Shown here piece by piece: positions 8,580-17,142 of a stretch of DNA of 64,000 nt. The position numbers and the translations under genes were made by a program. Position 1 is the first letter of the stretch. Every line of letters starts with the position of its first letter. Under the pieces are notes generated by a model. That model did no database searches. It saw nothing but the letters and a program-made list of their open reading frames with translations, and was not told the DNA's origin. Source of the DNA: Mycolicibacterium canariasense (lineage in GTDB: Bacteria > Actinomycetota > Actinomycetes > Mycobacteriales > Mycobacteriaceae). Location of the stretch: positions 1 through 64,000 of the forward strand of contig NZ_LQOL01000038.1 in assembly GCF_002101555.1 (NCBI RefSeq), given 5' to 3'.

Positions 8580-9365
8580 ATGGACGGCAAGGGTGCGGCC
8601 CCGGTCGGCAGTGTCGACAAGGCACTCGCGCTCATCGAACTGCTCGCCGCCGCCGGGCCCGACGGGCTGGCGCTGCGGGAGGTCGTCGAGGCCAGTGGCC
8701 TGAACAAAGCCTCCGCCCACCGCACCCTGCAGGCGCTGCAGCACCGGGGCTTCGCGGAGCAGGACGCACACCAGCGCTACCGGCTCGGGTCCCGGCCGGC
8801 AATGTTGGTCGAGCAGTTTCTCCGTGAGGAGAACCTGCCCGCGCTCTTTCGCCCCACGCTGCTGGCCATCTGCCAACAGGCCCAGGAATTGGTGCACCTG
8901 GGCATCCTGGACGGACACAACGTGCTCTACCTGGACAAGGTGGAACCGGACCGCACCATCCGGGTGTGGTCACGGGTGGGACGGCAGGTCAGCGTCGTGA
9001 CCACGGCGCTCGGGCGGGCCATGATCGCCGCCGAAGGCGGCGGTGACACCCTGCTGGCCGCCTACACCAGCGATGTCGATCCCGTTGTCGCCGAACGCTT
9101 CACCCACTCGGTCGCCGAAGCCAGGGTGGCCGGCTATGCCACCGAGCGCGAAGAGAACGAGGCCGGAATCTGCTGTGTGGGTGTGGCTTTGCGACGCCCC
9201 ACGGGCCGGCCGGTGGCCGTCAGCGTCACCGGCCCCAGCCATCGCATGGGTGCCGACCGCCTCAAGGCGCTGGGCAACCAACTGCGCGACGTGTTGAGCG
9301 TTTCGGCACCGCCGGGATTCGCACTGGCCCCGCGCGATGCCGCCGCTAGCGTGCCGGGATCGTGA
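8580..9365 (+). CDS. IclR-family transcriptional regulator
   Basis: A 261-residue regulator. Residues about 10-70 form the winged helix-turn-helix (VDKALALIELL, then SGLNKASAHRTLQAL), and residues about 85-250 the IclR effector domain. The ATG at 8580 follows a GAAGGGAG Shine-Dalgarno sequence; the frame is open 99 bases further up but without a better signal. It diverges from the sugar-acid operon and most likely represses it until a sugar acid or KDG-type effector binds. The 3' end overlaps the convergent histidine kinase gene by 20 bases. Confidence 0.92.
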   Translation: MDGKGAAPVGSVDKALALIELLAAAGPDGLALREVVEASGLNKASAHRTLQALQHRGFAEQDAHQRYRLGSRPAMLVEQFLREENLPALFRPTLLAICQQAQELVHLGILDGHNVLYLDKVEPDRTIRVWSRVGRQVSVVTTALGRAMIAAEGGGDTLLAAYTSDVDPVVAERFTHSVAEARVAGYATEREENEAGICCVGVALRRPTGRPVAVSVTGPSHRMGADRLKALGNQLRDVLSVSAPPGFALAPRDAAASVPGS

Positions 9366-10452
9366 ACGTGAACGTGCTGCCACGGCCGGCGCCGGCACTG
9401 GCAGCCACGATACGACCACCCTGTGCCTCGACGAACGCCCTGGCGATCGCCAGACCGATACCGGCACCGCCGTGCCCACGGTCCCGGGCGGTGTCGACGC
9501 GGTAGAAGCGCTCGAAGACCCGGTCCAGGTGTTCGGCCGGGATGCCATCGCCGGTATCGGAGACCGAGACCTCGACGGCAGCACCCGCCGACCGTGCGCC
9601 GATCCGGACACGATCACCACTGTGCGTGTGCCGCAAGGCATTGTTGAGCAGATTGGTCAGTACCTGCCCGATGCGTTCGGGATCGCCGACGACGGACGGA
9701 AGCCGGGGGTCGATATCGGAGTCCAGCCCGACACCCTTGGCGCGATACTGCGGTTCGAACGAGGCCACCGCGTTGGTGACCAACTCCGCGACCTCGACCG
9801 GGCGCGCCTCGACCGCATCCGGGCGCTGCTCCGCGCTGAACAAGGCGCCGACATCGGCGCTGAACCGGGTGAGCCGGCGTGTCTGGTCGCGCAGCACGCC
9901 GATCGTCTCCGCGTCCAGGGTCTGTACGCCGTCCTCCAGCGCCTCGAAATAGGCCTCCAGGACCGCCACCGGGGTGCGGATCTCGTGGGCCAGGTCCGCC
10001 AGCATCTGCCGCCGGGTCCGGTCGACGTCACCGAGCCGCTGCGCCATCGTGGTGAACGCCGCGGCGATCTCGTCGAACTCCTTGCCGAGCCCGGCGGGTG
10101 AGACCCGGACGTCGTAGTGACCGTCGGCGATTGCCGTTGCCGCGCTGGCCAGTTCGGAGGTTGATCGGTAAACCCGGCGACTCAGGTACCAGCTGAGCAC
10201 CAGCGCCGTCACCGCCGACACCGCCAGTGCGGTCCCCACCGACATCGCCGTCGCGCGCGTGAAGGCCCGTTGGTAGGGACGATCGGTGGCACGGCCCGGC
10301 TGCACGGCCGCATCCATCAGCCGCTGGAACATCGGTGGACCCACCAGCATGGCGACCACGATCGTCGTGGCGATACTGGTGACGACGACAACGGAATTGG
10401 CCGCGATCAGCCGGGTACGGATTCCGAACCGGGCGGTGTCGCCGGCCATCAC
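9346..10452 (-). CDS. Sensor histidine kinase
   Basis: A 368-residue HisKA-type kinase with a transmembrane helix near residues 15-40 and another near 70-95, bracketing a short extracytoplasmic loop. A HAMP linker follows (YLSRRVYRSTSEL), then the phospho-acceptor motif LAHEIRTPVAVLEAY, an N box (LLNNALRH), DTGDGIP and GAGIGLAIA. The start is GTG at 10452 or ATG at 10449; the first overlaps the response regulator stop. The ligand is not inferable. The divergent small secreted peptide and catalase-like locus could be among its targets, but this is speculation. Confidence 0.9.
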   Translation of the reverse strand: MMAGDTARFGIRTRLIAANSVVVVTSIATTIVVAMLVGPPMFQRLMDAAVQPGRATDRPYQRAFTRATAMSVGTALAVSAVTALVLSWYLSRRVYRSTSELASAATAIADGHYDVRVSPAGLGKEFDEIAAAFTTMAQRLGDVDRTRRQMLADLAHEIRTPVAVLEAYFEALEDGVQTLDAETIGVLRDQTRRLTRFSADVGALFSAEQRPDAVEARPVEVAELVTNAVASFEPQYRAKGVGLDSDIDPRLPSVVGDPERIGQVLTNLLNNALRHTHSGDRVRIGARSAGAAVEVSVSDTGDGIPAEHLDRVFERFYRVDTARDRGHGGAGIGLAIARAFVEAQGGRIVAASAGAGRGSTFTFTIPAR

Positions 10453-11174
10453 TATCCCCTGCCCATCCGGTAGCCGACCCCGCGCACGGTGGTGACGTAG
10501 CGGGGCTGCGTGGGATCGTCACCGAGCTTGCGGCGCAGATGCCCGATGTGCACGTCGACGATATTGTCGTTGCCCACCCAGTTGTCCCCCCAGACCGCCT
10601 CGATCAGCTGACGCCGTCCCAGTACCTGACCGGGGCGCGCCGACAGCGCGGCGAGGATATCGAATTCCGTTCTGGTCAAGCGGATTTCCTGCTCGTCGAG
10701 ATGCACCTCGCGGGCGCCCATGTCGACCCGCAACGCGCCGATGGAGCGCGGCGGCTGTGGCGCACCGGGATCGTGGGCGCGGGTGTCGCGGCGCGGCCTG
10801 CGCAGCATCGCGTGGATCCGGGCCACCAGTTCGCGCGGGCTGAACGGCTTGGTGACATAGTCGTCGGCGCCGACCGACAATCCGACCACCGTGTCCACCT
10901 CGGTGTCCCGGGCGGTGAGCATCACCAGATAGGCGTCCGAGAACATCCGCAGCTGGCGGCACACCTCGAAGCCGTCCATGCCCGGAAGCCCGACGTCGAG
11001 CACCACCACGTCGGGGTCGACGGTGCGGGCCTGCGCCAGCCCGGCGGGACCGTCGTGGGCGGTGTGCACCTCGAAACCATTCTTGACCAGGTAACTGGCC
11101 ACCACCGTCGTCAACGGCACCTCGTCGTCGACGATCAATGCGCGCAGCGTCGTCACGCCCGCAGTATCCGGCAT
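10452..11174 (-). CDS. OmpR-family response regulator
   Basis: A 240-residue regulator. The receiver domain (about residues 10-125) has the acidic pair DDE, phospho-acceptor Asp in VVLDVGLPG, the Thr in MLTARD and the Lys in TKPFSP. The C-terminal winged helix (about 145-238) has LTRTEFDILAAL and ends in VRGVGYRMG. It is co-transcribed with the histidine kinase downstream (stop and start overlap). It resembles the TcrA/BaeR-like class, but I cannot match it to a named mycobacterial pair. Confidence 0.92.
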   Translation of the reverse strand: MPDTAGVTTLRALIVDDEVPLTTVVASYLVKNGFEVHTAHDGPAGLAQARTVDPDVVVLDVGLPGMDGFEVCRQLRMFSDAYLVMLTARDTEVDTVVGLSVGADDYVTKPFSPRELVARIHAMLRRPRRDTRAHDPGAPQPPRSIGALRVDMGAREVHLDEQEIRLTRTEFDILAALSARPGQVLGRRQLIEAVWGDNWVGNDNIVDVHIGHLRRKLGDDPTQPRYVTTVRGVGYRMGRG

Positions 11175-11190
11175 TTCTCCATGATGCCCG

Positions 11191-11207
11191 GGCCGGTGCC
11201 ACCGGCC
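11191..11207. promoter_or_regulatory. Inverted repeat upstream of the response regulator
   Basis: GGCCGGT and ACCGGCC arms with a GCC loop form a seven-pair hairpin. It lies 17 bases upstream of the response regulator start and about 95 bases upstream of the divergent secreted-peptide gene. It could be an autoregulatory operator or a leader hairpin. GC-rich sequence makes chance occurrence plausible. Confidence 0.25.
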
Positions 11208-11300
11208 AGGACCTACATCAAATCTTCAGAATCCGATCAATCAATCATCGCCAAGGCCCGGCAAGGTCAGGTCATCAACCCAACCAACCAGGAGATTCCC

Positions 11301-11510
11301 GTGCTCATCACCGCCATCACCCGCGCGGTGGCCTGTGCGCTGGCCGCCGGGGCCGGCATCGCGATCGCCCTGGCACCCGTCGCCGCCGCCGATCCCAACC
11401 CGGTGCTGCCGTACGGCACCAACCCCCAGGTGCCCAGCCTCGTCGGCCCGCACACCGCGAATCATGACGAGCTGGACACCACCAACGGCCGGCTCGATCT
11501 GCCTTTCTGA
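11301..11510 (+). CDS. Small secreted peptide with signal sequence
   Basis: A 69-residue protein starting at GTG with a good GGAG Shine-Dalgarno sequence six bases upstream (11291-11294). The first 29 residues form a classical signal peptide with a hydrophobic core (CALAAGAGIAIALAP) and a cleavage site after AAA/ADP. The mature part is about 40 residues, rich in Pro, Asn, Thr and Asp, without Cys. I do not recognise the family; many mycobacteria encode such small exported proteins. It diverges from the two-component system and precedes the catalase-like gene by 45 bases. Confidence 0.75.
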   Translation: MLITAITRAVACALAAGAGIAIALAPVAAADPNPVLPYGTNPQVPSLVGPHTANHDELDTTNGRLDLPF

Positions 11511-11555
11511 GTACATCGGAGGACGAGCACGCGAGGAGAAGGCAATCTGGACAGC

Positions 11556-12638
11556 ATGAGCCATGACAACCAGCGGGGCTTCGGCCTCAATCGCCGCGAC
11601 GCCCTGGTCGGGCTGGCCGCCGTCACCGGCGTGGTGGCGGTCGGCGCCGGCGGGCTCGCCGTCGCTTCGGACTGGCTGGGTCCGCCCCGGCTGACGGCCG
11701 CACGATTCACCGACCGGTTCGAACAGCTCTACGGCCGCCACGACGGTTTCCGCCGCAACCACGCCAAGGGTGTCGCCGCTTCCGGCACCTTCACCAGCAC
11801 CGGTGCGGCGACGGAAGTCTCGAAGGCATCCGTGTTCCGCGGCGGCACCGTGCCGGTGATCGCCCGTTTCTCACTGTCGGGCACCCTGCCCGACCAGAAG
11901 GACCAGCCCGCGACGGTGCGGGGATTGGGGGTGCTCTTCCAGACCCCGGACGGTCAGCAGTGGCGCACCGCCATGGTCAACATCCCGGTGTTCCCGGACA
12001 GCACACCCCAAGGGTTCTACGACCGGATGCTGGCCTCCAAGCCGGATCCCAAGACAGGCAAGCCCGATCCGGCGGCGATGGCGGCGTTCCTGGCCGCCCA
12101 TCCGGAGACCGCAGCGGCCATGAAGGTGATCAAGGCGGCACCGCCGAGCCCCGGCTTCGCCGACAGCACGTTCTGGGGACTGAACGCGTTCCTGGCCACC
12201 GCCGAGAACGGGCACACCACACCCATCCGGTGGTCGCTCGTCCCGGCACAGCAGGCCAGCACCACAGCACAGGGCGACGATTTCCTGTTCGACGCCCTCA
12301 TCGAGCAGGTACAGCGCGGCCCGGTCTCCTAGCGGCTGGTTCTGACGTTGGGCCAGCCCGGCGATCCCACCCACGACGCCACCCTCGGGTGGCCCGCCGA
12401 CCGCCGGACGGTGGAGGCCGGTGTGCTCACCATCGACCGGCTGGCCACCGAGGCACCCGGCAACGCCCGCGACATCAACTTCGATCCGCTGGTGCTACCG
12501 GACGGGCTGGCCGCATCCGACGACCCACTTCCGAGGGCACGCTCGGCGGTATACGCCCAGTCGTTCAACCGGCGGGCCCGAGAACCCAAGTCGCCCAGCG
12601 AAGTCGACGTCGAAAAGGTGATCCATGACGAGCACTGA
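11556..12638 (+). pseudogene. Catalase-family peroxidase (SrpA-like) interrupted by an in-frame amber codon
   Basis: A 361-codon frame that is continuous except for TAG at 12330-12332. Upstream of the stop it encodes an N-terminal twin-arginine-type signal (NRRDALVGLAAV) and the catalase-like core (NHAKGVAASG, VIARFSLSG, NIPVFPDSTPQGF). Downstream, in the same frame, it continues as RLVLTLGQPGDPT and ends with the segment carrying the proximal haem Tyr (RARSAVYAQSFNRR). Homologues of this family usually have Trp at the stop position, so a TGG-to-TAG change is likely. The truncated product would lack the haem-ligand region. Its 3' end overlaps cytochrome b561 by 14 bases. Sequencing error or a genuine recent mutation are both possible. 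Confidence 0.85.
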
Positions 12639-13200
12639 CTCCCCGCCCGCCACGATGCCCAAGTTCACCCTGCTGTCCCGGCTGCTGCACTGGGCAATGG
12701 CGGTCATGGTGATCGGCCAGTTCTTCCTCGGCGTCACCATGGTCGCCGCACTCACGTATTACCCCCTGCTGCTGGCGATTCACCGGCCGCTGGGGATCGC
12801 CATCCTGGTGTTCGCCGTCGTCCGCCTGATCAACCGGCTCACCCACCGGCCACCGCCGTTCCTGGCGACCATGGGTAAGGCCGAACGCAAGATCGCCACC
12901 TATTCGGAGTACCTGCTCTACGCGCTGCTGCTGGCACAGCCGCTGGTGGGCTGGGCCATGCTCTCGGCCGCGGATTCACCCGTCACGATGTTCGCCGGGC
13001 TGCACCTGCCCGGCATCGCACCGCACGGAATCGCCTTGTACGCGGCACTGCGGACCACCCACACCGTGCTCGCCTACTTGCTGTTCGCCGCGTTCACCGC
13101 CCACATCTGTGCCGTCACCTTCCACACCGTGGGGTTGCGGGACGGGTTACTGAAACGGATGTCCTTGTGGCCCAGCAAGTGGCCGAGCAAGTCTCGATGA
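12625..13200 (+). CDS. Cytochrome b561 family protein
   Basis: A 191-residue membrane protein with four hydrophobic segments (about residues 20-42, 50-68, 93-112, 145-168). Candidate haem-b ligands are His in LLHWAMAVM, IHRPLG, RTTHTVLAY and TAHICAV. Bacterial b561 proteins pass electrons from quinol to periplasmic redox partners; pairing with SrpA-like catalases is common, which suggests it was the electron donor or partner of the upstream peroxidase. It starts inside the end of the catalase frame, so its translation may depend on ribosomes that now stop early at the amber codon. Confidence 0.9.
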   Translation: MTSTDSPPATMPKFTLLSRLLHWAMAVMVIGQFFLGVTMVAALTYYPLLLAIHRPLGIAILVFAVVRLINRLTHRPPPFLATMGKAERKIATYSEYLLYALLLAQPLVGWAMLSAADSPVTMFAGLHLPGIAPHGIALYAALRTTHTVLAYLLFAAFTAHICAVTFHTVGLRDGLLKRMSLWPSKWPSKSR

Positions 13201-13673
13201 GCGCTTTCGACGCCACCCTGGATCCGGAACGTGTTCAGCTGGAGGCGTTCATCGAGGACTACCGCACGGCGATCGAACGGACGCTGGACGGTCTGACCGA
13301 GGAACAGGCACGCCGGCGGCTCGTCCCGTCGGCGACAACGTTGCTCGGCCTGCTCAAGCACGTGACGTGGATGCAGCGGGTGTGGTTCGAGCAGTGCGTC
13401 GGCGGCACGCCGCGCAGCGCGTTCGGTGTGCAGAGCGTGGACGAGTCATTCCACCTCGGCGAGGATGACACCATTGCCACCGTTCTCGCGGCGCATCAGC
13501 AGGCTTGCGCGACAGCCCGATCCATCGTCGCCGACCTGCCCCTGGACACCGTGGCGACGGGCCACGCCGCGGGCCCGCGCACCCTGCGCTGGGTGTACCT
13601 GCAAGTGCTGCGTGAGCTGGCACATCATTGCGGGCACGCCGATATTCTGCGCGAGCAGATCCTCGCGGATTAG
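13197..13673 (+). CDS. DinB-family protein (DUF664-type)
   Basis: A 158-residue four-helix-bundle protein of the DinB/YfiT superfamily. The putative metal-binding His residues are in LLKHVTWMQ (about residue 52) and in ELAHHCGHADILREQ (about 141-145). Members include mycothiol- and bacillithiol-dependent transferases and many proteins of unknown function. The ATG overlaps the b561 stop (ATGA); a GTG start ten codons earlier is possible. No substrate can be proposed. Confidence 0.85.
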   Translation: MSAFDATLDPERVQLEAFIEDYRTAIERTLDGLTEEQARRRLVPSATTLLGLLKHVTWMQRVWFEQCVGGTPRSAFGVQSVDESFHLGEDDTIATVLAAHQQACATARSIVADLPLDTVATGHAAGPRTLRWVYLQVLRELAHHCGHADILREQILAD

Positions 13674-13685
13674 ATCTCCAGGGCG

Positions 13686-13701
13686 TGGCGGATGGCCGCC
13701 A
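13686..13701. terminator. Hairpin between convergent dinB-like and mnoR genes
   Basis: TGGCGG and CCGCCA arms around an ATGG loop form a stable six-pair stem, 12 bases after the DinB stop and 64 bases past the mnoR stop. There is no T tract, as is common for mycobacterial terminators. Position between convergent genes supports a terminator role. Confidence 0.4.
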
Positions 13702-13765
13702 GTCGTCGAGCGTGCACCCAGATCGGCCGATTCCACGTATCCATGAGCTGCGTGCACACTCGGCG

Positions 13766-14455
13766 TCAGATCAGGCCGCGCTTGCTGGCCGCGTACACCG
13801 CCTCGGCCCGGCGGCTGACCTGCAGCTTGCGCATGATGTTGCTGACGTGGAATTTCGCGGTGGTCGCCGAGATGAACAGCTTCTCACCGATCTTGTTGTT
13901 GGACAGTCCCGTTGCCAGCAGGCGCAGCACTTCGATCTCCCGGTCGGTGAGCTGCTCCCGCGGTTCGGTGCGGCCGCTCAGCGAGCGCACCACCGCGGCG
14001 GCGCTGCGCGAGTCGAATGCGCTCTCACCGATCGAGATGGCCCGAATGGCGCGGACCAGTTCGGTGGTGTCGACGTCCTTGACGACGTAGCCTCGGGCAC
14101 CAGCGTGCACGGCCCGCACCACCAGGTCCTCGTCCAGGAATGTGGTGAGCACCAGCAGGCCGACCTGCGGGTGCGCGGCGGACAGCTTGGCGCACAGGGA
14201 TAATCCCTCGAAGTCGGAGCCGGCCGACAATTTCAGGTCGAGCAGCACGACGTCCGGACGTACCGCCGCAACCATGGCCGCCGCCTCGTTCTCGCTGGAT
14301 GCCTCGCCGACCACCACGAGGTCGTCCTCGCGCTCGAGCACCGACCGCAGCCCCTGCCGCAGGATCGGGTGATCATCGACCAGGGCCAGCCGGATGGCCG
14401 TCCCCGGCTGGCCGGGCACGGCGTCGGCCGTGCTGCTGCGGACGTGCACCGTCAT
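13766..14455 (-). CDS. mnoR: LuxR/NarL-family response regulator, MnoR-like
   Basis: A 229-residue regulator. The receiver domain has the acidic DDH pair near residue 26, phospho-Asp in VVLLDLKL, Thr in VLTTF and Lys in VVKDVD. The C-terminal LuxR helix-turn-helix begins LTDREIEVLRLLATG. It overlaps the upstream kinase gene by four bases and ends the mno cluster. In M. smegmatis a homologous MnoSR pair activates the methanol/propanediol dehydrogenase genes, and gene order here matches what I recall of that locus. The most likely role is activation of mno in response to an alcohol signal. Confidence 0.85.
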   Translation of the reverse strand: MTVHVRSSTADAVPGQPGTAIRLALVDDHPILRQGLRSVLEREDDLVVVGEASSENEAAAMVAAVRPDVVLLDLKLSAGSDFEGLSLCAKLSAAHPQVGLLVLTTFLDEDLVVRAVHAGARGYVVKDVDTTELVRAIRAISIGESAFDSRSAAAVVRSLSGRTEPREQLTDREIEVLRLLATGLSNNKIGEKLFISATTAKFHVSNIMRKLQVSRRAEAVYAASKRGLI

Positions 14456-15807
14456 GATGGAATCCCCTTCCTGGGTATGGTCGCGACGACGCGGACCCCG
14501 CCGATGCGGGAGCGCTGGACCGCGAAGGTGCCGCCGTGTTCCCGGCAGCGGGCCAGCATGTTGGCCAGCCCACGGTGATGTCCGTCGACGTCGGTGGCCT
14601 GGGCCATCCGCAACATCAGGCGCAGCTTGTCCGGGTCGCCGGTGCCGTCGTCGGAAACCGACAGCGTCACCGCGGCCGGCCGGTACCGCAACCGCACGAT
14701 CGCCCGGGTCGCGCGGCCGTGCATGGCGGTGTTGAACAGTGCCTCCCCCGCCACCCGCAGCAGTGCGTGCTCGACCTCACCGGGCAACTCCGCAACGACC
14801 CCTTCGACTTTCAGGCAGACACGCAGGTCTTCGGGCATGTGCACGGTGGCCAGCTGCTCCATCAGCTCGGGCAGCGTGGACCGGCCGGCGTCACCGGGCT
14901 GGTTGAGGGTGTAGATCGCCGAGCGCAGCTGTTCGGTGGCCGACCGGGTGAGTGTCTTGGCCGTGTGCAGCCGGTCGAGCAGGTCGGAGGATCCGGCCAG
15001 CTCCCCGGCCCGAGCTTGAATCTCGCTGCGGCACACCTCGATCTGCATGCCTGCCGACAGCACCGTCTGGGCGACGCTGTCGTGCAGTTCGCGGGCGATC
15101 CGGTGGCGCTCCGAATCGAGCACTTGATGTTGCTGAGCCGCACCGAGTTCGCGCTGGGTGGCCAGCAACTCGGCGTTACGCGCCTCCGACTGGGCCAGCA
15201 ACGTCTGGGCACGCTGGAACAGCTCGCAGTTGTGCAGCGCGACGGCGGTCTGGCTGGACAGGATCCGCATGACGGTTTCGTCGGTGCCGTCCAGCATGCG
15301 ATCGGTCGGCGTCCAGGCCGCGAACGCGCCGATCACCCCACCGTCGAGTTCGATCGGCACGTGCGCGTGGTGTGGTTCGATGACCGGCAACCGGAACTGG
15401 GCGAGCTGTCCACGCAGGATGTCGTTGAGCCGATTGAGCACGGCGTCGGGCAGGTGCGGCACGGGATGCTTTGCGCCGGAAAGGCCTTCGAACGAATAGG
15501 CGTGCCCCTCGGCATCCAGGATGAGGTGGCGCGGGCGGGCCTCCGGCAGGGCACCGTCGGCGAGAGCGATGAGCACCCACTGGGCGCCGAGATGGGTGCG
15601 GGCCGCCTCGGCCACGGCCCGAACCAGGTTCTCCGGCCCGTTGACCGTCTGCACCAGCGCCCGCGAGATGGCGTCCAGCGCAGCGATGACCCGTTCCGTG
15701 CGCAGCGCCGCCACCCGGAACTCCGGGTAGAACGTGCCCTTACCGGAGCGCACCCCGGTGAGCCGCTCCAGGTCCGGCTCCGGGCGCCGCAACGAACCGG
15801 AACTCAC
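14452..15807 (-). CDS. mnoS: GAF-domain sensor histidine kinase, MnoS-like
   Basis: A 451-residue soluble kinase. An N-terminal region and a GAF domain (about residues 35-220) precede a coiled linker (QSEARNAELLATQREL). The HisKA_3 motif RHRIARELHDSVAQTVL carries the phospho-His, and an HATPase domain (SDDGTGDP) ends the protein. No membrane helices are visible, so the signal is cytoplasmic. I chose the GTG at 15807, which overlaps the dehydrogenase stop as GTGA; the frame stays open far upstream only as antisense of the dehydrogenase reading. It pairs with MnoR and probably senses an alcohol, aldehyde or mycofactocin state. Confidence 0.86.
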   Translation of the reverse strand: MSSGSLRRPEPDLERLTGVRSGKGTFYPEFRVAALRTERVIAALDAISRALVQTVNGPENLVRAVAEAARTHLGAQWVLIALADGALPEARPRHLILDAEGHAYSFEGLSGAKHPVPHLPDAVLNRLNDILRGQLAQFRLPVIEPHHAHVPIELDGGVIGAFAAWTPTDRMLDGTDETVMRILSSQTAVALHNCELFQRAQTLLAQSEARNAELLATQRELGAAQQHQVLDSERHRIARELHDSVAQTVLSAGMQIEVCRSEIQARAGELAGSSDLLDRLHTAKTLTRSATEQLRSAIYTLNQPGDAGRSTLPELMEQLATVHMPEDLRVCLKVEGVVAELPGEVEHALLRVAGEALFNTAMHGRATRAIVRLRYRPAAVTLSVSDDGTGDPDKLRLMLRMAQATDVDGHHRGLANMLARCREHGGTFAVQRSRIGGVRVVATIPRKGIPS

Positions 15808-17054
15808 AACGCGGCCCGGAACAAGGCCCGCAACTGCGCCTCGTCGGCGGCCCGCGGATTGGTGGTGATACACGCGTCGGCCATGGCGTTGTGCGCCAGC
15901 ACCGGCACGTCCTCTTCGCGCACCCCGAGTTCGGCCAGGCCGCGGGGCACCCCCACCTGCCGCGCCAGCTCCTGCAGCCGATCGGCCAGCGCCAGTGCCG
16001 ATTCCAGCTGGGGTGCCCGCTGGTCGGCGATGCCGAGGCAGGCCGCGATGGTAGCGAACGGCGCCGGATCGGCCTCGGCGTTGAACCGCACCACATGCGG
16101 CAGCAGCACGCCGTTGATGACGCCGTGCGGAAGATCGAGCAGTCCGCCGACCTGATGGCTCATCGCGTGCGCGGCCCCCAGGATGGCGTTGGTGAACGCC
16201 AGGCCGGCCTCCAGCGCCGCCTGCGCCATCAGCACCCGGGCCGACATGTCCTGCGGCCGTTCGATGGTGGTGACCAGGTTCTCGGTCACCATCACCACCG
16301 AGCGCAGCGCGTGATGGTCGGTGAGCTGATTGTGCCCGAGCGAGACGAACGCCTCGATACCGTGCGTCAGGGCATCCAAACCCGTTGCCGCGTTGAGCCA
16401 TTCGGGCATGGTGGTGAGCAGCCGCGGGTCGATGACGGTGATATCGGGCACCAGGGCCCGGCCCAGGATGGTGATCTTGGTGTTGCGGGTGGTGTCGGTG
16501 ACGATGCAGAACTGCGACACGTCGGCCCCGGTGCCCGACGTCGACGGCAACACCACCAGCGGCGGGATCGGCATGGTCGCCTTGTCCACACCCGCATAGT
16601 CCAGGATGTCGCCGCCGTTGGCGGACAGGATGGCGATGCCCTTGGCGGCGTCGATCACCGAACCACCGCCGAGGGCGATCAGCACGTCGCACCCGTGGGT
16701 TCGATAGAACTCATGGCCCGCGGTGATCTCGTGGTCTTTCGGGTTGGGTGTCAGCGCACTCCACACCTTGACCGCGACGCCCTGGTCCCGCAGGTGCCTG
16801 ACGAGTTCGTCGACCCAGCCGGCTTCGATCAGCCCCGGATCGGTGACCAGCAGCGGCCGCAGCCCGCCCAGGCGCAGCGCGGCGTGGGCGGCCTCGGCCA
16901 TCGAGTCGAGCCCGAACACGATCTCCGGAGCGTGGAATTTCAGCAGTCGACTCGGCAGGCCGTCGCCCCGGGTCGTCGGCACCGAGAGGGGTGCCACCTC
17001 CGCTTGCGCTATCACCTCGCCCGCCCACTCCCTGCTGTGTGATCCACGTAACAC
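15804..17054 (-). CDS. Iron-containing alcohol dehydrogenase (propanediol/butanol dehydrogenase-like)
   Basis: A Fe-ADH family enzyme of about 416 residues. The nucleotide-binding motif is GGGSVIDAAKGIA, followed by STSGTGADVSQF. The metal-binding His residues lie in GAAHAMSHQVGGLLDLPHG. It belongs to the group of short-chain diol and alcohol dehydrogenases; the M. smegmatis neighbour of MnoS is described as a 1,3-propanediol dehydrogenase. The start is uncertain: GTG at 17054 and GTG at 17015 are both possible and the conserved fold begins near LKFHAPEIVFG. It is coupled to mnoS by a GTGA overlap. Confidence 0.86.
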   Translation of the reverse strand: MLRGSHSREWAGEVIAQAEVAPLSVPTTRGDGLPSRLLKFHAPEIVFGLDSMAEAAHAALRLGGLRPLLVTDPGLIEAGWVDELVRHLRDQGVAVKVWSALTPNPKDHEITAGHEFYRTHGCDVLIALGGGSVIDAAKGIAILSANGGDILDYAGVDKATMPIPPLVVLPSTSGTGADVSQFCIVTDTTRNTKITILGRALVPDITVIDPRLLTTMPEWLNAATGLDALTHGIEAFVSLGHNQLTDHHALRSVVMVTENLVTTIERPQDMSARVLMAQAALEAGLAFTNAILGAAHAMSHQVGGLLDLPHGVINGVLLPHVVRFNAEADPAPFATIAACLGIADQRAPQLESALALADRLQELARQVGVPRGLAELGVREEDVPVLAHNAMADACITTNPRAADEAQLRALFRAAL

Positions 17055-17142
17055 ACCCACCCTACGTCGGTGGATGGGTCTGACCAACGTGCAGGTGGAC
17101 AGGGTGGGCACCTGCCCGATCGGGTAGGTCCTCGGGTGAGCG

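Noticed and set aside
15808..16692. N-terminal extension of the MnoS-like kinase
   Set aside because: This 295-codon stretch is an alternative frame of the Fe-type alcohol dehydrogenase and is Arg/Gly/His-rich. The kinase starts at GTG 15807.
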